From Streptomyces rishiriensis (GTDB lineage: Bacteria; Actinomycetota; Actinomycetes; Streptomycetales; Streptomycetaceae), in assembly GCF_003112535.1 (NCBI RefSeq), contig NZ_BEWA01000011.1, forward strand, positions 141,425 to 205,424: 64,000 nt of DNA, given 5' to 3'. This document shows positions 52,695 to 60,974 of the stretch, one piece after another (position 1 is the stretch's first letter; each line of letters starts with the position of its first letter). Both the position numbers and the translations under genes were made by a program. The notes beneath the pieces are model-generated. The model did no database searches, was not told where the DNA came from, and saw only the letters and a program-made list of their open reading frames with translations.

Positions 52695-53291
52695 ATGACG
52701 TCCATGTCTGAGGGAGCGCGGAAATCGCCGGATCCGGTCCTGTTCGTCGCCACGCAGGAAGAGTGGGAGAAGTGGCTGGAGAAGAACCACGAGGACGTAC
52801 CGGGGATCTGGTTCCAGATCCCGAAGAACGGCTCGGGAGTCGACGGCGTGGACTACGCGCACGCCCTGGAGTCGGCCCTGTGCTACGGCTGGATCGACGG
52901 GCAGAAGAAGAAGCTGGACGAGGAGCACTGGCTGCAGCGCTTCACCCCGCGGCGGCCCGACAGCAAGTGGTCGAAGGTGAACCGGGAGAAGGCCGCCGAG
53001 CTGATCAAGAGCGGGCGGATGCGACCCTCCGGTCTGCGTGAGGTCGAGAAGGCCAAGGCGGACGGCCGCTGGGAGGCGGCGTACGCGTCGCAGAGCAAGG
53101 CGACGGTGCCCGACGACCTCCAGGCCGCGCTGGACGCGGAGCCCGGGGCCCGCGACTTCTTCGCCACCCTGGACAGCCGCAACCGGTACGCGATCCTGCA
53201 CCGGGTCGAGGACGCCAAGAAGCCGGAGACCCGGGCGGCCCGCATCGAGAAGTTCGTCGCCATGCTGGCACAGGAAAAAAAGCTGTACTGA
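52695..53291 (+). CDS. YdeI/OmdA family protein
   Basis: This 198-residue protein has the family blocks LFVATQEEWEKWLEKNH, ESALCYGWIDGQ, FTPRRPDSKWSKVN and a C-terminal helical part. The family includes proteins called bacteriocin-protection (OmdA) but is mostly uncharacterised. The ATG at 52695 or the one at 52704 could be the start; no strong ribosome site separates them. It probably marks the right boundary of the hybrid cluster. Confidence 0.88.
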   Translation: MTSMSEGARKSPDPVLFVATQEEWEKWLEKNHEDVPGIWFQIPKNGSGVDGVDYAHALESALCYGWIDGQKKKLDEEHWLQRFTPRRPDSKWSKVNREKAAELIKSGRMRPSGLREVEKAKADGRWEAAYASQSKATVPDDLQAALDAEPGARDFFATLDSRNRYAILHRVEDAKKPETRAARIEKFVAMLAQEKKLY

Positions 53292-53478
53292 ACCACCGCG
53301 GCTCCCCGACGCCACTCCCGGCCTGCCCACCGCTGAGCGCGGATTCAACCGTGTGAGGCGGACCGGGCGGTGGTTTGTCGTCTCGACAGACTTGCGGGTC
53401 CGCTTCGCGGTCACCATCCCTGTTGCTGCGACCGACGAACGGCCATGACCGACCGACAGACAGAGCGGGATGCGGCGC

Positions 53479-54192
53479 TCACCTCTGTGAGGCCTCGAAA
53501 GCCTCGCGAATGGCCGCAGGGATACGACCGCCATCACTTACGAGGTAACCATTGGTGCGTGCCCAGTGGCGTATCGGATCGTCTTCCGGACGGGGATCGA
53601 GATCACGGGGTCCGGCGGCCGTGCCAGGTCCCCTCGAGTCACCCGAGGAGACCCCCTCCAGCCGGTCCGCTGTCTCTTGGAAATAGGCGAACAACGAGGC
53701 GTAGACCCCTTCCTCCGGGCCCTCTGCCTCGGCCCATGTTCCGATGGTTCCGCTGAGCGTGTCCAGAAACGTCCCGTAGAGACCGTCGCGCTCCGCGGCG
53801 ATCGGAACCCACTCACGACGCCAGAACGGATGGCCGGGGTCTGAGGAAGACTCCATTTCCTCCCATCCCGTCCGGCTGAGGTAGACCCGCTGAATGTCCG
53901 TCAGGCCGAGAAGGAGGTGGCCCCCGGGTAGGGGTATCTCGCACCCCAGGGTCACCAGGCCCGATGAGGCGGCGGGGCGCCTGCCGGCATCGATGTCGTT
54001 CGCCAGCAGCCACTGCCGCATCTCCCCCGGCAGCTCCAGACCCATGCGCATTTCGGCTTCCCTGACGGCCCGCTGGCTCCCCGGGCCGCCGAACGCGGCG
54101 AGAGTTTCCGGGTCGTTCCGCTCAAGCCACGCGGTGACCCGGCCCCAGGCGTCCCGCACGTCACCTGCTTCGTGCGTCGGAGCGTTGCTCAC
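53479..54192 (-). CDS. SUKH (SMI1/KNR4) protein with an Lsr2-like C-terminal tail
   Basis: This 237-residue protein has a SUKH domain over about residues 20-170, with AEMRMGLELPGEMRQWL, GHLLLGLTDIQRVYL and EWVPIAAERDGLYGTFL. SUKH domains are common immunity proteins for contact-dependent toxins. The last 30 residues, IRHWARTNGYLVSDGGRIP and a short helix, match the DNA-binding tail of Lsr2, except that the AT-hook-like RGR is GGR. No toxin gene lies beside it. The gene sits alone between the OmdA-type gene and decayed sequence. Confidence 0.85.
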   Translation of the reverse strand: MSNAPTHEAGDVRDAWGRVTAWLERNDPETLAAFGGPGSQRAVREAEMRMGLELPGEMRQWLLANDIDAGRRPAASSGLVTLGCEIPLPGGHLLLGLTDIQRVYLSRTGWEEMESSSDPGHPFWRREWVPIAAERDGLYGTFLDTLSGTIGTWAEAEGPEEGVYASLFAYFQETADRLEGVSSGDSRGPGTAAGPRDLDPRPEDDPIRHWARTNGYLVSDGGRIPAAIREAFEASQR

Positions 54193-54500
54193 GTGCGGTC
54201 TCCCATCCGGCAGGGTGCGCCCATTCCTGGAGCACGCTCACCCACGTCTTCGACCGTTGAGGCTAGTTGCCCGATCGTGACGAGGGGCCGCCGGAACACG
54301 ATCTGCCGGCAACCGGTCAAGATCCCCGTGATGTTGACATCCTCCTCAGAGGTCGTGTCATGTGGTGCGCCGATATTCGTCCCAGTGGGCGTGGGCGTTG
54401 CCGACTTCGACGACGGCCCCACTGCGGGCGGAAGCCGGATGCCCGGACTCCGAGGGTGTGGCGGTCGACCACGTGGAGAGGAAGGCGCCGGCGGGGACTG
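54193..54500. other. 308 bp with no recognisable gene
   Basis: I see no convincing coding frame, hairpin or repeat. The 3' part leads into the degraded TPR region. Confidence 0.5.
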
Positions 54501-54945
54501 CTACTGCTGGGGAGGTTCCATGGCTGTGAGCCGCCGCCGCGTACGTTCTGCGTCCTCGGTGCGCCCGAGCTGCTCCAGGATGTCGACAGGCGTCCTCAGT
54601 GAGGCCGCGAGCATTCCGGCGAATGCCCGGGGGTGGTTTCTGCCAGCCGGCTGAACAGCTCTGCCGCTTCCTGCGCCGCCGGAAGCGCTCCGGGCAGCAC
54701 CTGATCGCCGTCCGTTCCCAGACATGCCAGGAACAGAAGCAGGGCGGTCACCGCTTCGGCCTGCCTCCCCACCTCGGAGAGGCCGACACCGAGCTTGGTC
54801 AAGGCCGCGGCCTCGCCGGGTCGGTCGCCGACCGTGTGGTCGGCGGCCCGGGTGAGGAAGCCGACGGCCTCCCCGCACCGACCCGCCCCCCGTGAGGACG
54901 CCGCCGATATTGCCCAGCACCACGGCTTCGCCGTTGCGGTCGCCG
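54501..54945 (-). pseudogene. Frameshifted fragment of a TPR-repeat protein
   Basis: Three frames carry successive pieces of one TPR protein. They are EAVVLGNIGGVL, then EAVGFLTRAADHTVGD through LTKLGVGLSEVGRQAEAVTA to LFSRLAETTP, then AFAGMLAASLRTPVDILEQL and GRTEDAERTRRRL to a stop at 54501. The frame changes near 54880, at a G-rich run, and near 54635, at a run of Cs. No start region is recognisable, so this is the C-terminal remnant of a tetratricopeptide protein of the kind common in Streptomyces. A sequencing error at the runs could mimic one shift, but not the missing N-terminus. Confidence 0.7.
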
Positions 54946-55605
54946 TCGGCGCGGAAGAGAGGCCGTGAGGATCACGACGGTCGGCCCCGGCTGTACGTCG
55001 AGCCGGCTTTGCATGGCCCGCGACGTGGCCGTCGCGGGCTTCGACCCGTCGTCAGGTAAAGCTCGGTGCTCGACCAGTTCGTCCACCCCTACCGGCAATC
55101 GCCCCACGAACAGGCATATTGCCGGACAGAACAGAACGGCACAGCCGAAAGCCGTAAATGATCGCCGGCGTCTTCGACTCGCGCCCCGGATCACGGGACG
55201 CAGCTGCGAGGGTCCGGCCCACGGGCTACCACCTCCCGGACGACCGTACCCGGACCCCCCTCACGTACGAACGCACATGCCAACCTGACAGATCAAGGTT
55301 CCGGCTGATGCGATCTGACAGCAGACCATCCCCTTGCATCTGCGGCACTATGATCGGTGCATGCACACCTACCGGGCAGGGCAGGGCAGGGCCGCCGGAT
55401 CATCCCCGGGCCGGCTCTCGCGGTCTGCGCCCGCGGGACGCACCGGGCGGAACGGGAGTCCACCGACTCCTCGGCCCGCAACCGGTTCCCGAGCCCGGTG
55501 TTCCGGCGATGGCCGTGATCAAGTCGACCGACGTCGTCGTCGAGAGACCGTGGACAAGGTCGCAAGACCGAAGCCGAGTCCGTCAGGACCAGAGGGAGTT
55601 CACCC
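54946..55605. other. 660 bp without a recognisable gene, upstream of modA
   Basis: No frame here has recognisable homology. Its last part should contain the modA promoter. I could not identify a clear -35/-10 pair. Confidence 0.55.
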
Positions 55606-56445
55606 GTGATGACCCGTTCCGTGCGCCGGACCCGCCGGACCCGCCGGATGCTGCAGGCGACCGGCGTGAGCGCCGCCGCGCTCCTGGCCCTGAGCGCCTG
55701 CTCGTCCTCCGACGACTCCTCGTCGACGAAGTCGGACTCCTCCGCTTCGGCGTCCTCCTCACCGAAGCTGTCCGGGACGGTGACGGTCTTCGCCGCCGCC
55801 TCGCTCAAGGAGAGCTTCACGACGCTGGGCAAGGAGTTCGAGAAGGCCCACCCCGGCACCGAGGTCACCTTCAACTTCAGCGGCAGCGACACTCTCGCGG
55901 CGAGCATCACCGGCGGCGCCCCCGCCGACGTCTTCGCCTCCGCCAGTCCCAAGACGATGGCGATCGTGACCGACAAGAAGGACGCTGTCGGCACCCCCGC
56001 CACCTTCGTCCGCAACCAGTTGGAGATCGCCACCCTGCCGGGCAACCCCGACAAGATCTCCTCTCTCAAGGATCTGACCGGGTCCGGTCTGAAGGTCGTG
56101 CTGTGCGACAGGAAGGTGCCCTGCGGCGCCGCCGCCCAGAAGGCGCTGGACGCCGGGAAGCTGAAGCTCACCCCGGTCTCCTACGAGGAGGACGTCAAGT
56201 CCGCCCTCAACAAGGTGGTGCTGAAGGAGGCCGACGCCGCCGTCGTCTACAAGACCGATGTGAAGGCGGCGGGCAGCAAGGTGGAGGGTGTGGAGTTCCC
56301 CGAGTCCGCGAGCGCCGTCAACGCCTACCCGATCACCCTGCTCAAGGACGCGCCCAACGCCGAGGCGGCCAAGGCGTTCATCGCGCTGGTGCAGTCCGAC
56401 GAGGGCCAGAAGGTCCTGACCGAGGCCGGATTCCTCAAGCCGTGA
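55606..56445 (+). CDS. modA: Molybdate-binding lipoprotein ModA
   Basis: This 279-residue lipoprotein is the extracellular receptor of the molybdate ABC transporter. It has an Arg-rich signal peptide, a lipobox LSAC (Cys near residue 30), a Ser/Asp-rich tether, then the mature protein starting VTVFAAASLKESF, with GSDTLAASITGGAPADVFASAS and NPDKISSLKDL, all typical of ModA. GTG at 55606 and ATG at 55609 are alternative starts behind GAGGGAG. A permease (modB) and ATPase (modC) would normally follow; here only a short coupled frame does, and then the ansamycin genes run the other way. Confidence 0.93.
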   Translation: MMTRSVRRTRRTRRMLQATGVSAAALLALSACSSSDDSSSTKSDSSASASSSPKLSGTVTVFAAASLKESFTTLGKEFEKAHPGTEVTFNFSGSDTLAASITGGAPADVFASASPKTMAIVTDKKDAVGTPATFVRNQLEIATLPGNPDKISSLKDLTGSGLKVVLCDRKVPCGAAAQKALDAGKLKLTPVSYEEDVKSALNKVVLKEADAAVVYKTDVKAAGSKVEGVEFPESASAVNAYPITLLKDAPNAEAAKAFIALVQSDEGQKVLTEAGFLKP

Positions 56446-56591
56446 CCGTGGCCGACGGGTCCGTCGGGGTCGTGCAGGACGCTGCGGGTGAGCCCGATCA
56501 GGAGCCGCGGGTCCCGGCGGCGCCCACCGCGGGGGCTCAGGCTCGTCAGTCGGCGGTCCGGGGCACGCCCAGCCCGAAGAACGTGCGGTAG
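56442..56591 (+). pseudogene. Possible stump of modB, coupled to the modA stop
   Basis: A GTG (56442-56444) overlaps the modA TGA and opens a 49-residue frame ending at TAG 56591. This GTGA overlap is what a modA-modB junction looks like in actinomycetes. The frame is Ala/Pro-rich, has no membrane segment and runs antiparallel into the 3' end of the shikimate-dehydrogenase homologue. I read it as the 5' end of modB cut off where the next cluster begins. It could also be a chance frame. Confidence 0.35.
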
Positions 56592-57373
56592 GAATCCACC
56601 TGACCGGTGAGCATGTGCATTCCGTGGTGCACCTGGTGGCCCTGCGCGGCAGCCTCCCGCAGGAGGGGTGTTTCTCTCGGCTTCATGATGATGTCCGCCA
56701 CCACGCTGCCGGGAGGCAGGGCCTGGGGCGCGAACGGCAACGGGTCGTCGGGACGCAGCCCGAGCGGCGTGGCGTTGACGGCGATGTCCGTGTCGTGCAA
56801 CGTCGGTTCGGAAGTGGCACGGACGCGGCCCGGCCAGTGTTCCGCCAGCCGCTCGACGAGCGCGGTCAGGCGAGGCTCGTCCGGATCGGAGACGGACAGA
56901 CTCTTCACCCCCGCGGTGAGCAGGGCCGCCGCGATGGCGCTGCCCGCTCCGCCCGCGCCGGCCAGCGCCACCTTCCTTCCCCGAGGAGAGTGGCCGGACC
57001 CGACCAGGCCCGCCACGAACCCCGAACCGTCGAAGTTCGCGGCGAGCCATGCGCCGTCGGGCTCACGCCGCAGGGCGTTCGCGCTGCCGGTTATCTCCAC
57101 CGTGCGGCTGCGACGGTCCGCCAGGTGCGCGGCGGCCGTCTTGTGCGGGACGGTGACGAACAGGCCGTCCAGATTGCCGACACGCTGCAGACCACGGACC
57201 ACGTCGACGAGGTCGTCGCGCCGCACATGCACGGGCACCAGCACCGCGTCGATGCCCAGCCCGGCGAAGACCGGGTTGAGCAGCCCGGGCGACTGGACCT
57301 GGGTGACCGGGTCGCCCAGAACGGCGTACAGACGGGTGGTTCCGCTGATGGGGCGCGGGTGATCGGTCATCAT
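56546..57373 (-). CDS. Shikimate/aminoquinate dehydrogenase homologue (RifI-like)
   Basis: This 275-residue shikimate-dehydrogenase-family enzyme has the substrate-site block FVTVPHKTAAA with the catalytic Lys, ANFDGSGFV in place of NTDxxG, and the nucleotide-binding loop LAGAGGAGSAIAAAL. The C-terminal GMHMLTGQ matches the family's 'G..ML..Q'. Its place in an ansamycin cluster suggests the RifI role in aminoshikimate metabolism feeding AHBA (3-amino-5-hydroxybenzoic acid), but a housekeeping shikimate enzyme cannot be excluded by sequence. ATGs at 57373 and 57370 both follow AGGAAGGG. Confidence 0.88.
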   Translation of the reverse strand: MMTDHPRPISGTTRLYAVLGDPVTQVQSPGLLNPVFAGLGIDAVLVPVHVRRDDLVDVVRGLQRVGNLDGLFVTVPHKTAAAHLADRRSRTVEITGSANALRREPDGAWLAANFDGSGFVAGLVGSGHSPRGRKVALAGAGGAGSAIAAALLTAGVKSLSVSDPDEPRLTALVERLAEHWPGRVRATSEPTLHDTDIAVNATPLGLRPDDPLPFAPQALPPGSVVADIIMKPRETPLLREAAAQGHQVHHGMHMLTGQVDSYRTFFGLGVPRTAD

Positions 57374-57423
57374 GACCCTTCCTCGTGCTGGACGGTGCTG
57401 CGCGGGCGGCAGTTCTCGGCGGC

Positions 57424-57471
57424 CGGCGGACGTCCGCGGCGTGGGCGGCGATCGGCGGACGTCCGCGGCGG
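57424..57471. repeat. Duplicated palindromic element between two ansamycin genes
   Basis: An 18-bp unit, CGGCGGACGTCCGCGGCG, occurs twice about 29 bp apart in the 144-bp gap between the methyltransferase and the shikimate-dehydrogenase homologue. Its core GCGGACGTCCGC is a perfect palindrome. It could be paired operators, or a terminator for the upstream gene. Confidence 0.6.
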
Positions 57472-57517
57472 TCGGCGGGAGAGCCCCGACACGGATGAGG
57501 AGCTCAGCCGACGAAGA

Positions 57518-58468
57518 TCAGATCTTCTTGGCCACGTAGTGCCGGTAGCTGTCCACCGGCGGCATGAACTGCGACGGCAGCACGCCCATCCTCTTCAGCA
57601 GCCGGGTGGAGCCGCTGTCGGTGTAGCCGGCGAAGGAGCCGCCCACGGCCTCCGGGCCGACCCGCTTGGCCATGTGCCGCTGGATGGCGCCGACCCGCTG
57701 CTCCCGCAGCGCCTTGTGGAAGGAGCCCTCGGGGGACAGCCGCCCGTGGATCGCGGCCCGCACCTGGGGCGAGATGTCACGGTCGAGCACCCACTCCAGA
57801 CCGAGGTCCTGCTCCTGGAGCTCCTTCAGGAAGGTGTGGCGCTGCGTGGTGTAGAGGTCGACGTGGGTGAAGTAGCCGCCCGGCTTGAGCACGCGCGCCA
57901 CCTCCTTCAGGAACTTCTCCAGGCTCGGGTAGTTGTGCGCGCTCTCGATGTTGACCAGGACGTCGACCTCGCCGTCCTCGAACGGCAGGTTCTCCGCGTC
58001 GCCCTGGACGTAGCGCAGGCCCTTGCGGGACAGCGAGGCGTTGGCCCGCCTGATGGCCTGCTCCGACAGGTCGAGGCCGATCATGCTCTTCGCGTCGACG
58101 ACGCGGGAGAGGAAGTTCAGCCCCTCACCCAGTCCGCAGCCGACCTCGAGAACGGACTTGTCCGCGTAGTCGTCCAGGTCGAGCGGCACCTCCCTGAGGG
58201 CGGCGAAGTACAGCTCCTCGGAGAAGCCGTCCGTGTCGTAGTCGAGGAAGCCCGGAATACGGGCGCTGATCTCCTTGGCCACCTGGTCGTCGTGGTAGCC
58301 CCAGTTCCACAGGATGCCCTTCTTCGACATCCGGGCCTGCAGGTCGTAACTGGTGGAGATGTTCTTCTTGTGTGCGCCCTCCTTGGCGCTCTGACCGCCC
58401 TGATCATTCGTCAGGTTGATCTCGTTGACGCTCGTGAACAGGCCGTACATATCTTCGCGCGCACCCAT
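57518..58468 (-). CDS. SAM-dependent methyltransferase of the ansamycin cluster
   Basis: This 316-residue class I methyltransferase has VLEVGCGLGEGLNFL near residue 110, GLDLSEQAIRRAN, GDAENLPFEDGEVDVLVN and the C-terminal VDSYRHYVAKK. It resembles O-/C-methyltransferases of the rifamycin Orf14 and phthiotriol-type group. The ATG at 58468 has AAAGGA about 8 bases upstream; an upstream in-frame start adds 10 unlikely residues. It lies 61 bp after the monooxygenase. Its target on the ansamycin is not predictable from sequence. Confidence 0.9.
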   Translation of the reverse strand: MGAREDMYGLFTSVNEINLTNDQGGQSAKEGAHKKNISTSYDLQARMSKKGILWNWGYHDDQVAKEISARIPGFLDYDTDGFSEELYFAALREVPLDLDDYADKSVLEVGCGLGEGLNFLSRVVDAKSMIGLDLSEQAIRRANASLSRKGLRYVQGDAENLPFEDGEVDVLVNIESAHNYPSLEKFLKEVARVLKPGGYFTHVDLYTTQRHTFLKELQEQDLGLEWVLDRDISPQVRAAIHGRLSPEGSFHKALREQRVGAIQRHMAKRVGPEAVGGSFAGYTDSGSTRLLKRMGVLPSQFMPPVDSYRHYVAKKI

Positions 58469-58529
58469 GTGCGTGTCCTTTCTCGTGGTGCTTCCCACAG
58501 AGCGGGAAATTCTTCTGGGCCTGGGTTTC

Positions 58530-60170
58530 TCAGTCGGCGGCCGGGACCGGCGCCCCCAGCGTGCGGGCGAGTTCGTCCACCAGTGCGCCCAGCTCCCCGG
58601 GCCCGTCCGCCGCGCCGAAGACCGTGAAGTCGGGGCGCACCAGCACGGCCGTCGCGCCGTTCTCGGCCAGGTACGGCAGATAGCGGTCCTCGATGTCGAC
58701 CACGGCGCCGGGACCGGGCGCTCCCGGTTCCGTTCCCGCGGGCAGCACGTGGGCGCAGCGCGTGCCGAGGCCGTCGAGGAAGGCCCGCCGCCGGTCGTCG
58801 AGCAGCGCCGCCGGATCGTCGGCGGCCAGCAGGACGAAGCCCAGGCCGACGATCTCGTCGAGCAGCCCCTCCCCTTCGGCGTCCGCCACCCTGGCCTGTG
58901 GGAACAGGGTGCCGGCGGGCCTGACCGGTGTGCCGTCGCCGGTCTGCCGGAACAGGCCTTCGTCGAGGGGGATCACGGTCGACATGGGCAGTGCGGCGGC
59001 GCCCTCGCGGTCGCGGGCGGCCAGCATGATCGCGTCCCGGTCGGCGGCTGCCGCGGGATCGGTCACACAGATGACCTTGCCGAGTCTGACCGACGTGGTG
59101 ATGGCGTTTTGGACGTGCGCCCGTCGCTCGGCGGTGTAGGTGTCGAGCACGGACTCATCGGCGAGACCGCGCAGGGCCAGGTCGAGCTTCCACGACAGGT
59201 TGGCCACGTCCCGGAAGCCCGAGCACATGCCCTGCCCGGCGAAGGGCGGCATGAGGTGTGCGGCGTCCCCCGCGATCAGCAGCCGGCCCTTGCGCCACTC
59301 CCCCGCCCAGCGGGCCTGGAAGGTGTACACGGCGTGCCGTTCGAGCGTCGCGTTGTCCGGACGGACGGCGAACATCTCCAGCATGCGCCACAGGGTGTCG
59401 GCGCGCTTGAGCTCCTCGATGTTCTCACCGGGCAGCCGCATGAACTCGAAGCGGCGGTGCCCCGGTCCGGCCGACACGGCGGTCCGCGGCCGCCCCGGGT
59501 CGCAGATCTGCAGGTTGTTGGGGCGGAAGTCGCGCGGCTCGTCCAGTACGACGTCGCAGATCAGCCAGTCGTAGAAGAACCCGAGGTCGGTGAGGGAACT
59601 CTCCATGGACTCCCGGACGAAGCTGTTGGCCCCGTCGCACCCGACGACGTACCGCGCGGTGAAGGTGTGCTCCCGCTCGTCGGCGTCCTCGGAGATCACC
59701 TCGACCAGGTCGCCGCGGTCGTCGAGTTCGACGACCTCCTGTCCGCGGACGACCCGCAGGTTCGGGAATTCGGCGCCCCGCTCGATGAGCGTCGCCTCGA
59801 GTCCCGGCTGGTACATGGCCGTCGCCTGCGGCCAGCCGCAGTGACCTTTCGCGGCGCTCTCCATGTGCAGCAGGGTGTCGCCCGCGGCGTTGCGCCAGGC
59901 GTAGTCCCGTGAGTTCTCCCCGAACTTGTCGAGGAAGGGCCCGATGCCGGCGGCCGCCAGGATACGGGCGGCCTCGTCGTCGAAGCCGACGGCACGCGGC
60001 ATGGGGTAGGGCTGCGCCCAGCGCTCCACGACCGTGACCCGCCAGCCGTGCCGGGCCAGCAGGATCGCCAGCAGCTGGCCCACCGGTCCGTAGCCGACGA
60101 CGGCCACGTCCGTGTCGGTGACGGCGTCCGCCCCGGTTCCGGCATCCGCCGTCCGTGTCTCCACTGTCAT
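58530..60170 (-). CDS. Class A FAD-dependent monooxygenase (Rif-Orf19 / GdmM type)
   Basis: This 546-residue aromatic hydroxylase has the FAD/NAD Rossmann motif VVGYGPVGQLLAILLARHG near residue 23, the DG motif VVGCDGANSF and the GD motif LLIAGDAAHLMPPFAGQG, plus a C-terminal thioredoxin-like part. In rifamycin, a homologue (Orf19) sits right after the amide synthase and is linked to oxidation of the aromatic nucleus. The geldanamycin cluster has GdmM. The start could be ATG 60170, or the GTG at 60164, which has better spacing from GGAG. Confidence 0.92.
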   Translation of the reverse strand: MTVETRTADAGTGADAVTDTDVAVVGYGPVGQLLAILLARHGWRVTVVERWAQPYPMPRAVGFDDEAARILAAAGIGPFLDKFGENSRDYAWRNAAGDTLLHMESAAKGHCGWPQATAMYQPGLEATLIERGAEFPNLRVVRGQEVVELDDRGDLVEVISEDADEREHTFTARYVVGCDGANSFVRESMESSLTDLGFFYDWLICDVVLDEPRDFRPNNLQICDPGRPRTAVSAGPGHRRFEFMRLPGENIEELKRADTLWRMLEMFAVRPDNATLERHAVYTFQARWAGEWRKGRLLIAGDAAHLMPPFAGQGMCSGFRDVANLSWKLDLALRGLADESVLDTYTAERRAHVQNAITTSVRLGKVICVTDPAAAADRDAIMLAARDREGAAALPMSTVIPLDEGLFRQTGDGTPVRPAGTLFPQARVADAEGEGLLDEIVGLGFVLLAADDPAALLDDRRRAFLDGLGTRCAHVLPAGTEPGAPGPGAVVDIEDRYLPYLAENGATAVLVRPDFTVFGAADGPGELGALVDELARTLGAPVPAAD

Positions 60171-60187
60171 CTCCGTCCGGTCCCGTC

Positions 60188-60970
60188 TCAGCCGTTGCCC
60201 GTGCCGGCGAGGATGTCCTTCACCACGCGTTCGAACTCGGCCTTGTCGATCAGGGTGCGGACCGTCTCGTGACCGTTCTCCACGGTCAGCAGCCGCCTGC
60301 CGGTGAGGACGAGCTGCCCGTTGTCGGTGGCACGTCCGCGCAGCACGGTCCCGGCGAACAGCGAGTCCTTCACGATCTGTTCGGCGGCGGAGTCCCGCGG
60401 GCTGTCCCAGTCGGAGACGGCGCGGGCGGTCAGCTCGAACCGGTACACCGACCGCCAGTCGCCGGTGGCGGCCCTGCGTTCCAGCACGTGATGGGCGCCG
60501 TCCGCCGTGAGCCGGTAGGAGCAGCCGAACTGGTGCTGCACCTCGTCGGTCACCCGCAGCGGCTCCAGATACGACGGCCCGGCGAAGCCCACGTCGACCA
60601 GCCAGGTCTCCCCGTCCAGCCGCACACTGGCGAAGGTGTGCTCGAAGTCCGGTCCGAACTGCCCGTTCGGCCAGCGCTGGGACGCGGCCAGGATCGAGAC
60701 GTCGTAACCGAGTTCGGTCAGGAGCCTGCGGAACAGGCCGCTCAGGTCGTGGCACACACCGCCCGCGCCCTCGACGACGATCGCTTGGAACGTGTCGTCG
60801 ACGTCGATGTCGACGACGTTGCGGAAACCCGTGAAGCTCTTGATGAAGTGGCTGCTGTCGTAGGCCAGCGACATCAGGTGCCTCTTGTGCAGCAGGCGGA
60901 GCGTCTCGGCACTCGGCGCGGGCACCTCCGTGACACCCAGACGGCGCAAGTAGGTCTCGACCTCGAACAT
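60188..60970 (-). CDS. Amide synthase, arylamine N-acetyltransferase family (RifF-like)
   Basis: This 260-residue NAT-fold enzyme carries the Cys-His-Asp triad: Cys in GAGGVCHDLSGLF, His in DFEHTFASV, Asp in WLVDVGFAGP. In ansamycin pathways it releases the polyketide from the last ACP by forming the macrolactam with the AHBA nitrogen, replacing a thioesterase. It starts 4 bp after the PKS stop, with AAGGGGAAG upstream, so it is coupled to the PKS. This pairing is the best evidence that the right-hand cluster makes an ansamycin. Confidence 0.95.
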   Translation of the reverse strand: MFEVETYLRRLGVTEVPAPSAETLRLLHKRHLMSLAYDSSHFIKSFTGFRNVVDIDVDDTFQAIVVEGAGGVCHDLSGLFRRLLTELGYDVSILAASQRWPNGQFGPDFEHTFASVRLDGETWLVDVGFAGPSYLEPLRVTDEVQHQFGCSYRLTADGAHHVLERRAATGDWRSVYRFELTARAVSDWDSPRDSAAEQIVKDSLFAGTVLRGRATDNGQLVLTGRRLLTVENGHETVRTLIDKAEFERVVKDILAGTGNG

Positions 60971-60974
60971 CCGG

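Noticed and set aside
53292..53378. Inverted 9-bp arms around the end of the OmdA-type gene as a terminator
   Set aside because: The arms are separated by more than 60 bases, too far for a credible terminator hairpin.
55334..55609. 91-codon frame upstream of modA
   Set aside because: No ribosome site or homology, Arg/Pro/Gly-rich, and it overlaps the modA start.
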